From assembly GCA_025363555.1 (NCBI GenBank), contig JANYDQ010000397.1, positions 1 through 52,951 on the forward strand: DNA of 52,951 bases, in the 5' to 3' direction. This DNA comes from Bacteroidota bacterium. Its GTDB lineage: Bacteria > Bacteroidota > Bacteroidia > 2-12-FULL-35-15. Each line of letters opens with the position of its first letter. The first letter of the stretch is position 1. The notes beneath the pieces were generated by a model, which worked only from the letters and a program-made list of their open reading frames with translations, searched no databases and had not been told where the DNA came from. Shown in pieces: positions 23,821 to 32,330 of the stretch. The position numbers and the translations under genes are program-made.

Positions 23821-24416
23821 TTAGAAGAATATTAATAAAAATGCGAATTATTAAACGCCCGAGTAAGTTTTCATACTTATTACAAAATGGAAATATTAAA
23901 ATCGGACAAAATTGTGATTTAACCAGTTTGCAAATCTTATACTCGGGTAGCTTAATAAAAAACCAGCTGAATGTTATAATTGGAAACGACTGTCAATTAA
24001 AAGGTGAATTTGTGTTGCACGATTCTTATTCAAAAATTATTATTGGTGATAGAGTTTTTATTGGAGACAATACCAAATTTAATTGCAAAGATGAAATAGA
24101 GATTAAAGATGATGTACTTATTTCTTGGGATTGCCTGTTAATAGATTCTAATTCCCATCCGATTAATTGGGAAGATCGTAAAAATGATGTGATAGACTGG
24201 AAACACGGAAACATGAACAAAGATTGGAATAAAGTAGAAACTAAAAAAATTCTTATTTCTGCAAAAAGTTGGATTGGAGTTAAAAGCATAATTTTAAAAG
24301 GAGTACAAATTCATGAGGGTGCAATTGTTGGAGCAGGAAGTGTGGTAAGTAAAAACGTGGAAAAGTATTCAATTGTTGCAGGTAATCCGGCAGTAGAAAT
24401 AAAAAAAGCTTCTTAA
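23811..24416 (+). CDS. Hexapeptide-repeat O-acyltransferase (LbH superfamily)
   Basis: The protein of about 201 residues has left-handed beta-helix turns (IGNDCQLKGEFV, IGDRVFIGDNTKF, IGVKSIILKGVQI, EGAIVGAGSVVSKNV) and the active-site histidine in LIDSNSHPIN, typical of WbbJ/MaA-type sugar O-acetyltransferases. It ends with the usual GNPAVEIKK. The track starts at a GTG (23805), but the ATG at 23811 lies inside the last codons of the ATPase gene and is the more natural coupled start. It probably acetylates a sugar of the exported glycan, using acetyl-CoA in the cytoplasm. Confidence 0.88.
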   Translation: MDLIRRILIKMRIIKRPSKFSYLLQNGNIKIGQNCDLTSLQILYSGSLIKNQLNVIIGNDCQLKGEFVLHDSYSKIIIGDRVFIGDNTKFNCKDEIEIKDDVLISWDCLLIDSNSHPINWEDRKNDVIDWKHGNMNKDWNKVETKKILISAKSWIGVKSIILKGVQIHEGAIVGAGSVVSKNVEKYSIVAGNPAVEIKKAS

Positions 24417-24427
24417 AATAATAAACA

Positions 24428-25327
24428 ATGAGAATATTAATAATAGGTTCGGAAGGTTTTATAGGGAGCCATTGTGTTGATTATTTTCTGAACAAAAATT
24501 GGGAAGTTTTCGGAATTGATTTAATAGACTCTCCTCACTGCGAATATTTCTACAAGAAAATATTATCCCCAAACACTGATTACTCCATACTTTTTGCGGA
24601 AATAACCCCTCAAATTTGTATTTTTGCCACAGGGAGTGCTAATGTGGCTCTGTCTAATCTATATCCATTAGCAGATGTAGAAGCTAATTCATTACATGTA
24701 TTTAGAATTCTTGACATCATCCGACAGCACTCCCCCAACAGCAAATTCATTAACATATCAAGTGCTGCGGTATATGGAAATCCGGAAGAATTACCGATTA
24801 AGGAAAATAGTATAATAAAACCTATCTCGCCTTATGGATGGCATAAATATTATAGTGAACTTATTTGCTCCGAATTCTATTCCATATTTAATATTTCCTG
24901 CTGTAGTTTACGTCCCTTTTCAGTTTACGGTCCCAGACAAACTAAACTTTTGTTTTGGGATATTTATCAAAAAACATTGAAAAACGAAACAGTTGAACTT
25001 TATGGCATAGGTAGTGAAACCAGGGATTTTATTTACATAAGTGATTTTGTGAAAGTAATTGACATTATTATAGAAAAGGCTGAAATGAAAGCTGAATCTT
25101 ATAATATTGCTTTCGGTAAACCTGAAACAATAGAAACAGTTGCAAAACTCTTTTTAGAAAATCTTAATTATAAAGGTGAAATTAAATTTAACAACATTGT
25201 AAAACTGGGCGACCCACAAAATTGGAATGCAGACATATCTGCAATTCTAAAATTAGGATTCCAACCCACTATTAAATTAAAAGAAGGCTTACAAATTTAT
25301 TCAAAATGGTTAAGAGAAAACGCATAG
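24428..25327 (+). CDS. NAD-dependent sugar epimerase/dehydratase (extended SDR)
   Basis: The 299-residue Rossmann protein has the cofactor loop IGSEGFIGSH (about residues 6-15), the serine motif NISSAAVYGNP and the catalytic YGWHKYYSE (Tyr-x3-Lys, about 137-145). The later substrate region SVYGPRQTKLLFWDIYQK also fits the family. It should epimerise, dehydrate or reduce a nucleotide sugar; the exact substrate is not clear from motifs. Its last 22 nt overlap the next gene. It supplies a donor for the glycan locus, and GalE and a uronate-type epimerase also occur downstream. Confidence 0.88.
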   Translation: MRILIIGSEGFIGSHCVDYFLNKNWEVFGIDLIDSPHCEYFYKKILSPNTDYSILFAEITPQICIFATGSANVALSNLYPLADVEANSLHVFRILDIIRQHSPNSKFINISSAAVYGNPEELPIKENSIIKPISPYGWHKYYSELICSEFYSIFNISCCSLRPFSVYGPRQTKLLFWDIYQKTLKNETVELYGIGSETRDFIYISDFVKVIDIIIEKAEMKAESYNIAFGKPETIETVAKLFLENLNYKGEIKFNNIVKLGDPQNWNADISAILKLGFQPTIKLKEGLQIYSKWLRENA

Positions 25328-26460
25328 GTTTGTTTTTCGAAAGTTATAATACCCTTCCGGCGTATGTAATTTATATCACAAATATTGTAAAAACACTTAC
25401 CCTGGTAAGTGAAGAAAAAAAACCAGTTCTTATAATACTTCATCGTTTCGATTCGCCTATTGCTGAATTAAAGAAAATAAATTATCCTTATATAGAATTT
25501 TATGAATTACAAAATATATACAAAAATCCAATAAAAAGGCTTATCAATAAAATATCAAGATATTCGTTTAATAAAAATGTATTATCATTTGTTGACAATG
25601 CATTTCCAAAAGATATGGATAGTCTATTTCCTTTTGGAGAACGAACAGAAACTAAATATATTAAACATAAAATTTATTGGAAACCCGATTTTCAGGAGTA
25701 TCATTTACCTCTTTACTTTACACCATCAGAGTTAGAAGCAAACAGAACGTTTTTAAATTCATTAGTAAAAGAACCTGTTGATTTGGTATTAAGCAGTAAT
25801 GATGCGAAAAGGGATTTTGAAAAATATTTCCCTCTCAATAAAAACAAAGTAAATATAGTAAGGTTTACTTCATTTTTACCAGCTATAGACCACTTAAATA
25901 TTAATTTTATAAAAAAACAATACGATATAAGCAAGCCATATTTTATTATTGCAAACCAATTTTGGCCTCATAAGAATCATTTAATAGTGTTAAAAGCATT
26001 AAACTTTGCAAAATTATCAAATCCAGTATTAAGCTATCAAATTGTCTTTACGGGTAAAACTTCAAGTACCCGTGATGCTGATTTATTTCAAAAAATTAAA
26101 TTTTATATTTCTGAACATCATCTAAATGTGGATATAAAATTTACTGACTTTATCTCTCGGGAAGAACAAGTATGTTTGATGAATAATTCATTGGCAGTTA
26201 TTCAGCCTTCGTTATTTGAAGGATGGAGCACGGTAATTGAAGACGCTAAAGCACTTAATAAATATGTAATTGCTTCTGATATAAATGTAAACAAAGAACA
26301 AATAATTAAAAATGTTACTTTTTTTAATCCTTATAATTATAAAGAATTAAAAAAAGCAATGGATTTTGTATTAACTATTCAAAATAAATGGGAAAACAAT
26401 AACTATAATAAAGAAATTATTCGCTTTAAAAATGAACTTGAAATAGTTTTTGGATTATGA
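25306..26460 (+). CDS. Glycosyltransferase, GT4/GT1 type
   Basis: The 384-residue protein has a GT-B fold signature in its C-terminal half: ANQFWPHKNHLIVLKAL, then QPSLFEGWSTVIEDAKALNKYVIASDI, with the E-x7-E-like nucleotide-sugar pair (about residues 304-316). The N-terminal half (FFESYNTLPAYVIYITN) is the variable acceptor domain. It would add a sugar from a nucleotide donor with retention of configuration. The start ATG overlaps the preceding epimerase by 22 nt and the stop overlaps the next gene by four (ATGA), which shows translational coupling. Composition from here on is visibly more AT-rich than in the first 16 kb. Confidence 0.88.
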   Translation: MVKRKRIGLFFESYNTLPAYVIYITNIVKTLTLVSEEKKPVLIILHRFDSPIAELKKINYPYIEFYELQNIYKNPIKRLINKISRYSFNKNVLSFVDNAFPKDMDSLFPFGERTETKYIKHKIYWKPDFQEYHLPLYFTPSELEANRTFLNSLVKEPVDLVLSSNDAKRDFEKYFPLNKNKVNIVRFTSFLPAIDHLNINFIKKQYDISKPYFIIANQFWPHKNHLIVLKALNFAKLSNPVLSYQIVFTGKTSSTRDADLFQKIKFYISEHHLNVDIKFTDFISREEQVCLMNNSLAVIQPSLFEGWSTVIEDAKALNKYVIASDINVNKEQIIKNVTFFNPYNYKELKKAMDFVLTIQNKWENNNYNKEIIRFKNELEIVFGL

Positions 26461-27392
26461 AAGAAGGATTTTCAATAATTATATGCACCTATAATCCAGA
26501 GGATCGGATTTTGTCAAGATGTTTAAGCGCTCTTCAAAAGTTAAAAGCAGGTAAATTACCTTTTGAAATAATAATTGTAAATAATAATTCAAATAATAAC
26601 TTTGAAAACAAAGCTTATATTAAACAATTTTTGAAAAACATACAGAATTCAAAAATTGTCACAGAAATGCAACAAGGGTTGGTATATGCTCGCATTAAAG
26701 GATTTCAAAACTCACTTTACAATACAATTATATTTGTTGATGATGATAATGAATTAGATTCAAAGTATATCTTAGAAACCGAAAACATATTAATCAGAAA
26801 TTCCTCACTGGGTGTCTTAGGACCAGGTACAATCTCGATTGATTTTATTGATGAAACTACTTCTATAGTAAAAAAATATTTTAAAGAGGCGTATCAGGAT
26901 AGACATTTTACAAAGTTCGAACATGGAAAAAAGGTAGGTTGGGAAAATTATTATCCCGTTGGTTCCGGAATGATAATTCGGAGAAATATTTTTGAAATTT
27001 ATTGTTCGGATTTTCACAAGGGTAAATTATCTAGTATAGGTAGAAAAGGCGAGGAACTTTCAAGTGCTGAAGACTCGCAAATAGTCTGGACTAGTATTCT
27101 GCAAAATTTTTCTGTAGGTTCGCACCCATCCCTAAAACTAATACACATCATTCCACAAAGAAGAACAACAATTAAGTATCTATGTAGTTTAAATTATAAC
27201 GTTTCCAAATCATACTATAAAGCCTTTTATGAAATGTTCCCTGAAAAGAAAGAGTTATTTAGACATAATTTATTGTCTCCTGTAAACATTTTTATAAAGG
27301 CTCTTAAAACAAATGGCTACAAACCTAAAGTTGTCTTTTATTTTTTCAAATACAACTATGCTTGGTATAAAGGTTATAAATCGCAGGAATGA
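26457..27392 (+). CDS. Glycosyltransferase family 2
   Basis: The 311-residue protein opens with SIIICTYNPEDRIL, then EIIIVNNNSNNN (donor-binding strand) and the metal motif IIFVDDDNELDSKYI (about residues 90-104), all diagnostic of inverting GT2 enzymes. A later PVGSGMIIRRNIFE and a GEELSSAEDSQIVW segment give the second conserved acidic region, which holds the catalytic base. It probably extends the repeat unit of the glycan in the cytoplasm. Both ends are joined to neighbours by 4-nt ATGA overlaps. Donor and acceptor sugars are unknown. Confidence 0.9.
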   Translation: MKEGFSIIICTYNPEDRILSRCLSALQKLKAGKLPFEIIIVNNNSNNNFENKAYIKQFLKNIQNSKIVTEMQQGLVYARIKGFQNSLYNTIIFVDDDNELDSKYILETENILIRNSSLGVLGPGTISIDFIDETTSIVKKYFKEAYQDRHFTKFEHGKKVGWENYYPVGSGMIIRRNIFEIYCSDFHKGKLSSIGRKGEELSSAEDSQIVWTSILQNFSVGSHPSLKLIHIIPQRRTTIKYLCSLNYNVSKSYYKAFYEMFPEKKELFRHNLLSPVNIFIKALKTNGYKPKVVFYFFKYNYAWYKGYKSQE

Positions 27393-28429
27393 AACAATTG
27401 AGAAAATTTTATGATGAAATCATCATCAACAGAACCCCACCTAAAAATATAAAAAAAGGTGATGAACTATTATTTGGAGGAACTCCATTTCAATGGGTGA
27501 TTGAAGAAAGCGGGTTGTTTGAAATTAAAAACTGCATTGTTAGTTCTGAAGGTATAGTATTAAAAAACTATTTCCCTCTAAAAAAATTTATTGTGTGTTT
27601 CAGGCAAGATTTTAAAAATTATTATTTAAAATACATTCTTAAAATCATTTTCAAAACAAAAAAAATAAATTTACCGAAAGAAGAAAACTATATTTTAATA
27701 TTTGATAATTATAGTGGGCCCAACGGATTTGCACATTGGTTAAGTGATGGACTAACGAGGCTTGTGGAAGTAACTAAAGAATTAAAAAACTGTACAGTAT
27801 TAGCTCCAGAATATTTTAAGCACAATAAAATATATTTGGAAACACTTTCCTTTTTTGAAATAAAAAATATATATTTTATTCAAAAAAACACCTCTGTTTT
27901 TTTGAATAAATTAATTGTTCCGTCGCATATTGCCGAATCAGGCAATTATTATTCAAAAAATATAAAAAAAATTCAGAGCCATTTTGATTCAATAAATAAT
28001 GCACATAAAAATCAGTTATTTGAAAGAATTTATATAAGCAGGGCTAAAGCGCAAAGAAGGTTTGTTACAAATGAAGAAGAGGTTGTGAAATTTTTATCCA
28101 TTCACAATTTTAAGGTTTTATACTTTGAAGATTTTTCATTTAAAGAGCAGGTTGCGTTTATGAAAAATGCAAAAATTGTTGTTAGTATTCATGGAGCTGC
28201 ATTATCGCTAGCCATGTTCATGTCACAAGGGACAAGTTTACTCGAATTTAAAATAAATAATGACAATAAAAATTGTATGTTTTTTTCCTTATGTGACGCG
28301 GCAAATATTAATTACTATTACATTTTCTGTAACGGTGCTGTAAATACAGATAGAGCCAATAATTTTGATATTGTTGTTGACTTAAAGGAGTTAAATAAAG
28401 TCATCCCAATGATTATTTCGTCAAACTAA
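27389..28429 (+). CDS. Glycosyltransferase family 61-like (DUF563)
   Basis: The 346-residue protein fits GT61: the central NYSGPNGFAHWLSDGLTRL, then ERIYISRAKAQRRFVTNEEEVVKFL (about residues 211-235), EDFSFKEQVAFMKNAKIVVSIHGAA (about 246-270), and a final LLEFKINN strand. The 'YISR..A.RR..NE.E' plus 'HGAALS' pair is characteristic. Eukaryotic members transfer xylose or GlcNAc; the bacterial ones sit in LPS and capsule loci, as here. It starts four bases inside the previous gene. The donor sugar is not evident. It is followed by a 55-nt spacer with no clear promoter. Confidence 0.85.
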   Translation: MKQLRKFYDEIIINRTPPKNIKKGDELLFGGTPFQWVIEESGLFEIKNCIVSSEGIVLKNYFPLKKFIVCFRQDFKNYYLKYILKIIFKTKKINLPKEENYILIFDNYSGPNGFAHWLSDGLTRLVEVTKELKNCTVLAPEYFKHNKIYLETLSFFEIKNIYFIQKNTSVFLNKLIVPSHIAESGNYYSKNIKKIQSHFDSINNAHKNQLFERIYISRAKAQRRFVTNEEEVVKFLSIHNFKVLYFEDFSFKEQVAFMKNAKIVVSIHGAALSLAMFMSQGTSLLEFKINNDNKNCMFFSLCDAANINYYYIFCNGAVNTDRANNFDIVVDLKELNKVIPMIISSN

Positions 28430-28484
28430 ATTTATTAAGTTCAATGAACAGTTGTTTTAAAAAACTAATTTAATCAATATAACA

Positions 28485-29360
28485 ATGCTGATAATTGTTA
28501 ATAAACCCGGCCAATTGGGGAATAGATTAATTGTTTTTGCAAACTTTATTGCAGTATCAGAAGAGTATAAGGTAAACATTATTAACCCTTCTCTGGATGA
28601 ATTTGCAGACTATTTTATCGGAAGTTTTAGAAAAAATATTATTAAATACCCGGTCAACAAAATAAAAATTCCTTTTTTTTTAAATAGGAAATTAACATTT
28701 ACAATAAGTAACTATTTTACTCGTGCTGGTTTAAGGGTAAGTCGCTTAACAAAACATTGTTTTAATATACTTGAAATTGATTGGGATGAAAAATATAATT
28801 TGGATGACGAAAGAACAATTAAATTTATCAAAAATAAAAAAATAACATTCGTTATGGGATGGCAATATAGAGCTGATGAATTAATTGTAAAACATAAAAA
28901 TGCAATATTAAATTATTTTAAGCCAGTTCCTCATTATCAAAATTCGATAAAAGAATATTGTCTTAAAATAAAAGAAAGGGATACAATATTAATAGGAGTT
29001 CACATCAGAAGAGGTGATTATAAACAATTCGAAAATGGAAAATATTTTTTTGAAAATGAAATTTATCTTAACCACATGATAAAAATCCGTGAATTATTTG
29101 ATATGAAAATTAAATTCGTAATATGTTCTAATGAAAAGATTGATTTTAATTATTTCGCCCAAAAGAATCTTGATTTTGTAAAAGGACTCGAACATGAATT
29201 ATTAGATATGTACTTGTTTTCTATGTGTGACTTTCTTATTGGTCCCCCTAGCACTTATACAATGTGGGCTTCCTTTTACGGAAATGTTCCATTATATATG
29301 ATAAAAGAAACAGACAATAGTTTTAATATAAAAGATTTTAAAATATCCAAACATTTTTAA
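28485..29360 (+). CDS. Fucosyltransferase-like glycosyltransferase (GT11-like)
   Basis: The 291-residue protein begins MLIIVNKPGQLGNRLIVFANF, a donor-loop pattern seen in GT11 and related fucosyltransferases. It holds the key motif LIGVHIRRGDYKQF (about residues 167-180), where the basic HxRRGD binds GDP-fucose in alpha-1,2 and alpha-1,6 enzymes. A third region, SMCDFLIGPPSTYTMWASFYG, matches the conserved 'D..I...STF..WA..' block. It would add fucose or a related 6-deoxy sugar as a branch or cap. No GDP-fucose synthesis genes are in the window, so the donor must come from elsewhere if the call is right. Confidence 0.8.
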   Translation: MLIIVNKPGQLGNRLIVFANFIAVSEEYKVNIINPSLDEFADYFIGSFRKNIIKYPVNKIKIPFFLNRKLTFTISNYFTRAGLRVSRLTKHCFNILEIDWDEKYNLDDERTIKFIKNKKITFVMGWQYRADELIVKHKNAILNYFKPVPHYQNSIKEYCLKIKERDTILIGVHIRRGDYKQFENGKYFFENEIYLNHMIKIRELFDMKIKFVICSNEKIDFNYFAQKNLDFVKGLEHELLDMYLFSMCDFLIGPPSTYTMWASFYGNVPLYMIKETDNSFNIKDFKISKHF

Positions 29361-29410
29361 TCTTGTCCCAAGTGACTAAATTTAAGCGTAAAATTATTTT
29401 ATTTCAATAA

Positions 29411-30163
29411 CTATTTATACTTTGTATTTTCATAAATGGCATCAAATTCGTGCATAAAAACTCCTCTTTCTTTATACTCAACCGTTAAATTAATCAATCG
29501 AAAAAAATTTTTTCGCATATATTCGTCAATCTCAAAATAAAGAGGGGCATTTTTGTATGTTTGGTGATTGAGCATCTCCAAAACAATAAATTTAGTTTTC
29601 CTTAATGTTTCTGTACCGCCCTTTAATATGTTTAATTCGTAACCCTGCGTATCCATTTTAATTAATAAAATGTTTTTAATTGGTTTTAATTCTAAATCCA
29701 ATGTGCTTATTTCGACAGTAGAACTTGCAATCACCTTTAACTTTTCTTTTAACTCTATTGAATCCGAAATAGAATTTATTTCATTTAAAGAAGAAGAAAA
29801 GTTGTTAGCAGTAATTGACAGTATTCCCAGACCTTTTTTATCACCCAATGCAATTTGACGTTTATCAATACCCTCACTTAATTTATCTGAATAGGTTGGG
29901 TTCGGTTCAAAATAAATAATTTTGGCATTACGAAAGTTTCGTTTAAAAAAAAGTGAAGTTCCTCCATCTGCACCACCAACATCAATTATGTGGTAATCTC
30001 TAAACTCCTTTTTATTTAATTTTAAATTAACAATTTTTACTATTGCTTTAAGGTGAGGTGAATCGTCGAATAGGATCACATCACGTATATAGGTTTTAAG
30101 TTTGGCATTATATCTTACAGGAAATAGATACAGCTTAGCAATAAGTTTAATGAGTCCTTTCAA
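29411..30163 (-). CDS. FkbM family methyltransferase (minus strand)
   Basis: This is a 250-residue SAM-dependent O-methyltransferase of the FkbM type. The SAM loop is HIIDVGGADGGTSLFF (about residues 58-73), followed by IIYFEPNPTYSDKL and the catalytic-region pair STLDLEL and LLIKMDTQGYELNILKGG (about 172-189). FkbM enzymes methylate sugar hydroxyls in antibiotics and LPS. This gene breaks the otherwise plus-strand locus and has its own -7 box (TACTTTTG). It faces a second, divergent FkbM gene across 143 bp. The two share the fold but little sequence, so they probably modify different positions. Confidence 0.88.
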   Translation of the reverse strand: MKGLIKLIAKLYLFPVRYNAKLKTYIRDVILFDDSPHLKAIVKIVNLKLNKKEFRDYHIIDVGGADGGTSLFFKRNFRNAKIIYFEPNPTYSDKLSEGIDKRQIALGDKKGLGILSITANNFSSSLNEINSISDSIELKEKLKVIASSTVEISTLDLELKPIKNILLIKMDTQGYELNILKGGTETLRKTKFIVLEMLNHQTYKNAPLYFEIDEYMRKNFFRLINLTVEYKERGVFMHEFDAIYENTKYK

Positions 30164-30207
30164 AATATATACTAAAATAAATATTTTATGTGCTTAAATA
30201 GATTACA

Positions 30208-30215
30208 CAAAAGTA
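30208..30215 (-). promoter_or_regulatory. -7 element TACTTTTG for the minus-strand FkbM gene
   Basis: A perfect TAnnTTTG match on the minus strand lies about 45 nt before the ATG at 30163. No clear -33 TTG. Confidence 0.5.
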
Positions 30216-30254
30216 ATACTTTACTTTGAAGTTTAAAGAAAAAATAATATTAAA

Positions 30255-30283
30255 TTGTTTGTTAAAAAAAAAATCTAATTTTG
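30255..30283 (+). promoter_or_regulatory. Promoter TTG-N18-TAATTTTG for the plus-strand FkbM gene
   Basis: TTG (30255-30257) is followed after 18 nt by a perfect -7 box TAATTTTG (30276-30283), 23 nt before the ATG. It marks a fresh transcription start inside the glycan locus. Confidence 0.75.
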
Positions 30284-30306
30284 AACGTTTTTAAAAATAC
30301 ATTGTA

Positions 30307-31074
30307 ATGCAGAACACCTATTTTAAAGTTATCATATACTTGCTTAAAGAAAAATTAAGAAAATATATCCATCCTGATATTAATAAAAATGCCATTTTCA
30401 TATTTAATGAAAGAAAACGATTTTACTCGCTTTTTATAGGTGAAGATGATTTAGTTTTTGATGTCGGAGCCAATATGGGAAACAGAGTTGAAATATTTTT
30501 AAACTTAAACGCAAGAGTTATTGCTTTTGAACCACAAGATTATTGTTATTCTGTTTTGAAATTTAAATTTTCAAAAAACATAAAATTAATAAAATGTGCT
30601 GTTGGTTCAAAAAAGGAAACCTCATTGATGTATATTAACTCAAAGGCTTCCACAATATCCTCTTTATCAAAGGAATGGATTACAGTTGTAAAAAATGGAA
30701 GATTTAAAAATCACGAATGGAATGAAATACAAAAAGTTCAGGTAGAAACCTTAGACAATCTAATTTATCAATACGGTGTACCCAAGTTTATTAAAATAGA
30801 TGTTGAAGGTTTTGAAAATGAAGTATTAAAAGGTTTATCTCAAGAAGTAAAAATTATTTCTTTCGAATATACAATTCCTGAACAACTTGAAAACGTATTT
30901 TTATGTTTAATCCAAATAAATAAAATTTCAAAAAATTATCTATACAATTTTTCTTTAGACGAAACTAATGCGTTCGTTCTTCCGAATTGGTTAAATTATG
31001 ATAATTTTTTGTCTGCAATAAATTCTAATCAAAATCTTTTGGGCGGATTTGGTGATATTTATGCAAAATTATAG
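30307..31074 (+). CDS. FkbM family methyltransferase (plus strand)
   Basis: The 255-residue protein shows the FkbM pattern: LVFDVGANMGNRVEIFL (SAM loop, about residues 50-66), VIAFEPQDYCYSVLKFKF, CAVGSKKETSLMYIN, VETLDNLI, and the conserved FIKIDVEGFENEVLKGL (about 161-177), where KIDVEG is the family hallmark. It would O-methylate a sugar hydroxyl, possibly as the chain-end mark read by the two-domain Wzt. It is transcribed from its own promoter, divergently from the other FkbM gene. A gap of about 280 bp follows before the next gene. Confidence 0.9.
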   Translation: MQNTYFKVIIYLLKEKLRKYIHPDINKNAIFIFNERKRFYSLFIGEDDLVFDVGANMGNRVEIFLNLNARVIAFEPQDYCYSVLKFKFSKNIKLIKCAVGSKKETSLMYINSKASTISSLSKEWITVVKNGRFKNHEWNEIQKVQVETLDNLIYQYGVPKFIKIDVEGFENEVLKGLSQEVKIISFEYTIPEQLENVFLCLIQINKISKNYLYNFSLDETNAFVLPNWLNYDNFLSAINSNQNLLGGFGDIYAKL

Positions 31075-31352
31075 ATTTCTTTTCTTGAAAAAAATGTGGT
31101 ATATATGTTATTAATTTATGTTCCTGAATTCCCATTTTTAATTTACAATTTTCTCAAAAGCTAGCTAAATCCGAATTCCATAAAGCTATAATCATTTTAT
31201 TTAAATGGTTACCATAGTTGGACTTTTATAAAGATAACAACTCTAAAAAATCATTCCAAAAAAAAGCTACCTTTGAACGGAAAATTAAATGTAAAAAGAG
31301 TAAAATAATAATTAGATTAATTGTAATATTTATATAATTTTCAAAAAACAGA
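31075..31352. other. Intergenic spacer with one promoter element
   Basis: The spacer is AT-rich, with no ORF or hairpin of note. It holds a perfect -7 box TACCTTTG at 31268-31275. Confidence 0.7.
31268..31275 (+). promoter_or_regulatory. -7 element TACCTTTG for the epimerase-led sub-operon
   Basis: A perfect TAnnTTTG match lies about 78 nt before the ATG at 31353. No -33 TTG at good spacing. Confidence 0.55.
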
Positions 31353-32330
31353 ATGATGCCTTTGAATAATTCAATGTTAATAACAGGAGGAGCAGGATTT
31401 ATAGGATCGTATTTAATAAACCAACTAATTGTTAAAGGTGTAAACGTTATCTGTCTTGATAATTTTGATGAGTTTTACCCTCGTAAAAGCAAAGAAAACA
31501 ATATTAAATCCTTTATAGCCTCGCCTTTGTTTACTTTAATAGAAGGAGACATAAGAAACAAAGAATTGCTGGATGATATTTTCAAAAAACAAACCATTGG
31601 AATTGTTATCCATCTTGCTGCAAAAGCCGGAGTAAGGCCCTCCATTATAAACCCCCAGGAATATTTTGACGTCAATGTCAATGGAACACTAAATTTATTG
31701 GAAGTCATGAAAAACCATTCTGTTCAAAATTTTATTTTTGCTTCTTCTTCTTCCATATATGGAAACAACTTAAAAATTCCATACTCTGAATTGGATAATG
31801 TAGATTTTCCAATATCTCCTTATGCCTGCTCTAAAAAAAGTGGAGAATTATTGACCCATACTTATCACACTTTATATAATATGAATGTCATTAATCTAAG
31901 ATTTTTTACTGTGTACGGACCCGGACAACGACCCGATTTAGCCATTCATAAGTTTGTAAATAATATTTATAAAAATATTCCTATAGAAGTTTACGGAGAT
32001 GGAAGCACGAGTAGAGATTATACCTATATTGATGACACTGTAACAGGAATTTTAGCAGCAATTCATTATCTGGAAATTAACACTAATGTATACGAAACTA
32101 TTAACTTGGGTAACAACTATCCTGTAAAACTATCAGATTTAATTGAAATTATTGAGGAAATTACTCAAAAAAAATTCATTGAAAAAAAATTACCAATTCA
32201 AATGGGAGATGTCAATATTACTTTTGCCGACATTACAAAAGCTAAACAATTACTTAATTACCACCCAAAAGTATCTTTAAAAGAAGGCGTTATCAATTTT
32301 AAAAAATGGTATGAAAAAAAATTGGTTTAA
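31353..32330 (+). CDS. Nucleotide-sugar 4-epimerase, UDP-glucuronate 4-epimerase-like
   Basis: The 325-residue extended SDR has the NAD loop ITGGAGFIGSYL (about residues 10-21), HLAAKAGVRPSIINPQEYFDVNVNGT (about 89-114), SSSSIYGNN, and the catalytic SPYACSKKSGE (Tyr-x3-Lys, about 149-159). The 'AAKAGVRxSIxNP' block is typical of UDP-glucuronic acid 4-epimerases, which make UDP-galacturonate, rather than of GalE. A uronic acid product would fit the AsnB-type amidotransferase encoded downstream. The last 20 nt overlap the next gene. Other WbpP-like epimerase activities cannot be excluded. Confidence 0.85.
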   Translation: MMPLNNSMLITGGAGFIGSYLINQLIVKGVNVICLDNFDEFYPRKSKENNIKSFIASPLFTLIEGDIRNKELLDDIFKKQTIGIVIHLAAKAGVRPSIINPQEYFDVNVNGTLNLLEVMKNHSVQNFIFASSSSIYGNNLKIPYSELDNVDFPISPYACSKKSGELLTHTYHTLYNMNVINLRFFTVYGPGQRPDLAIHKFVNNIYKNIPIEVYGDGSTSRDYTYIDDTVTGILAAIHYLEINTNVYETINLGNNYPVKLSDLIEIIEEITQKKFIEKKLPIQMGDVNITFADITKAKQLLNYHPKVSLKEGVINFKKWYEKKLV

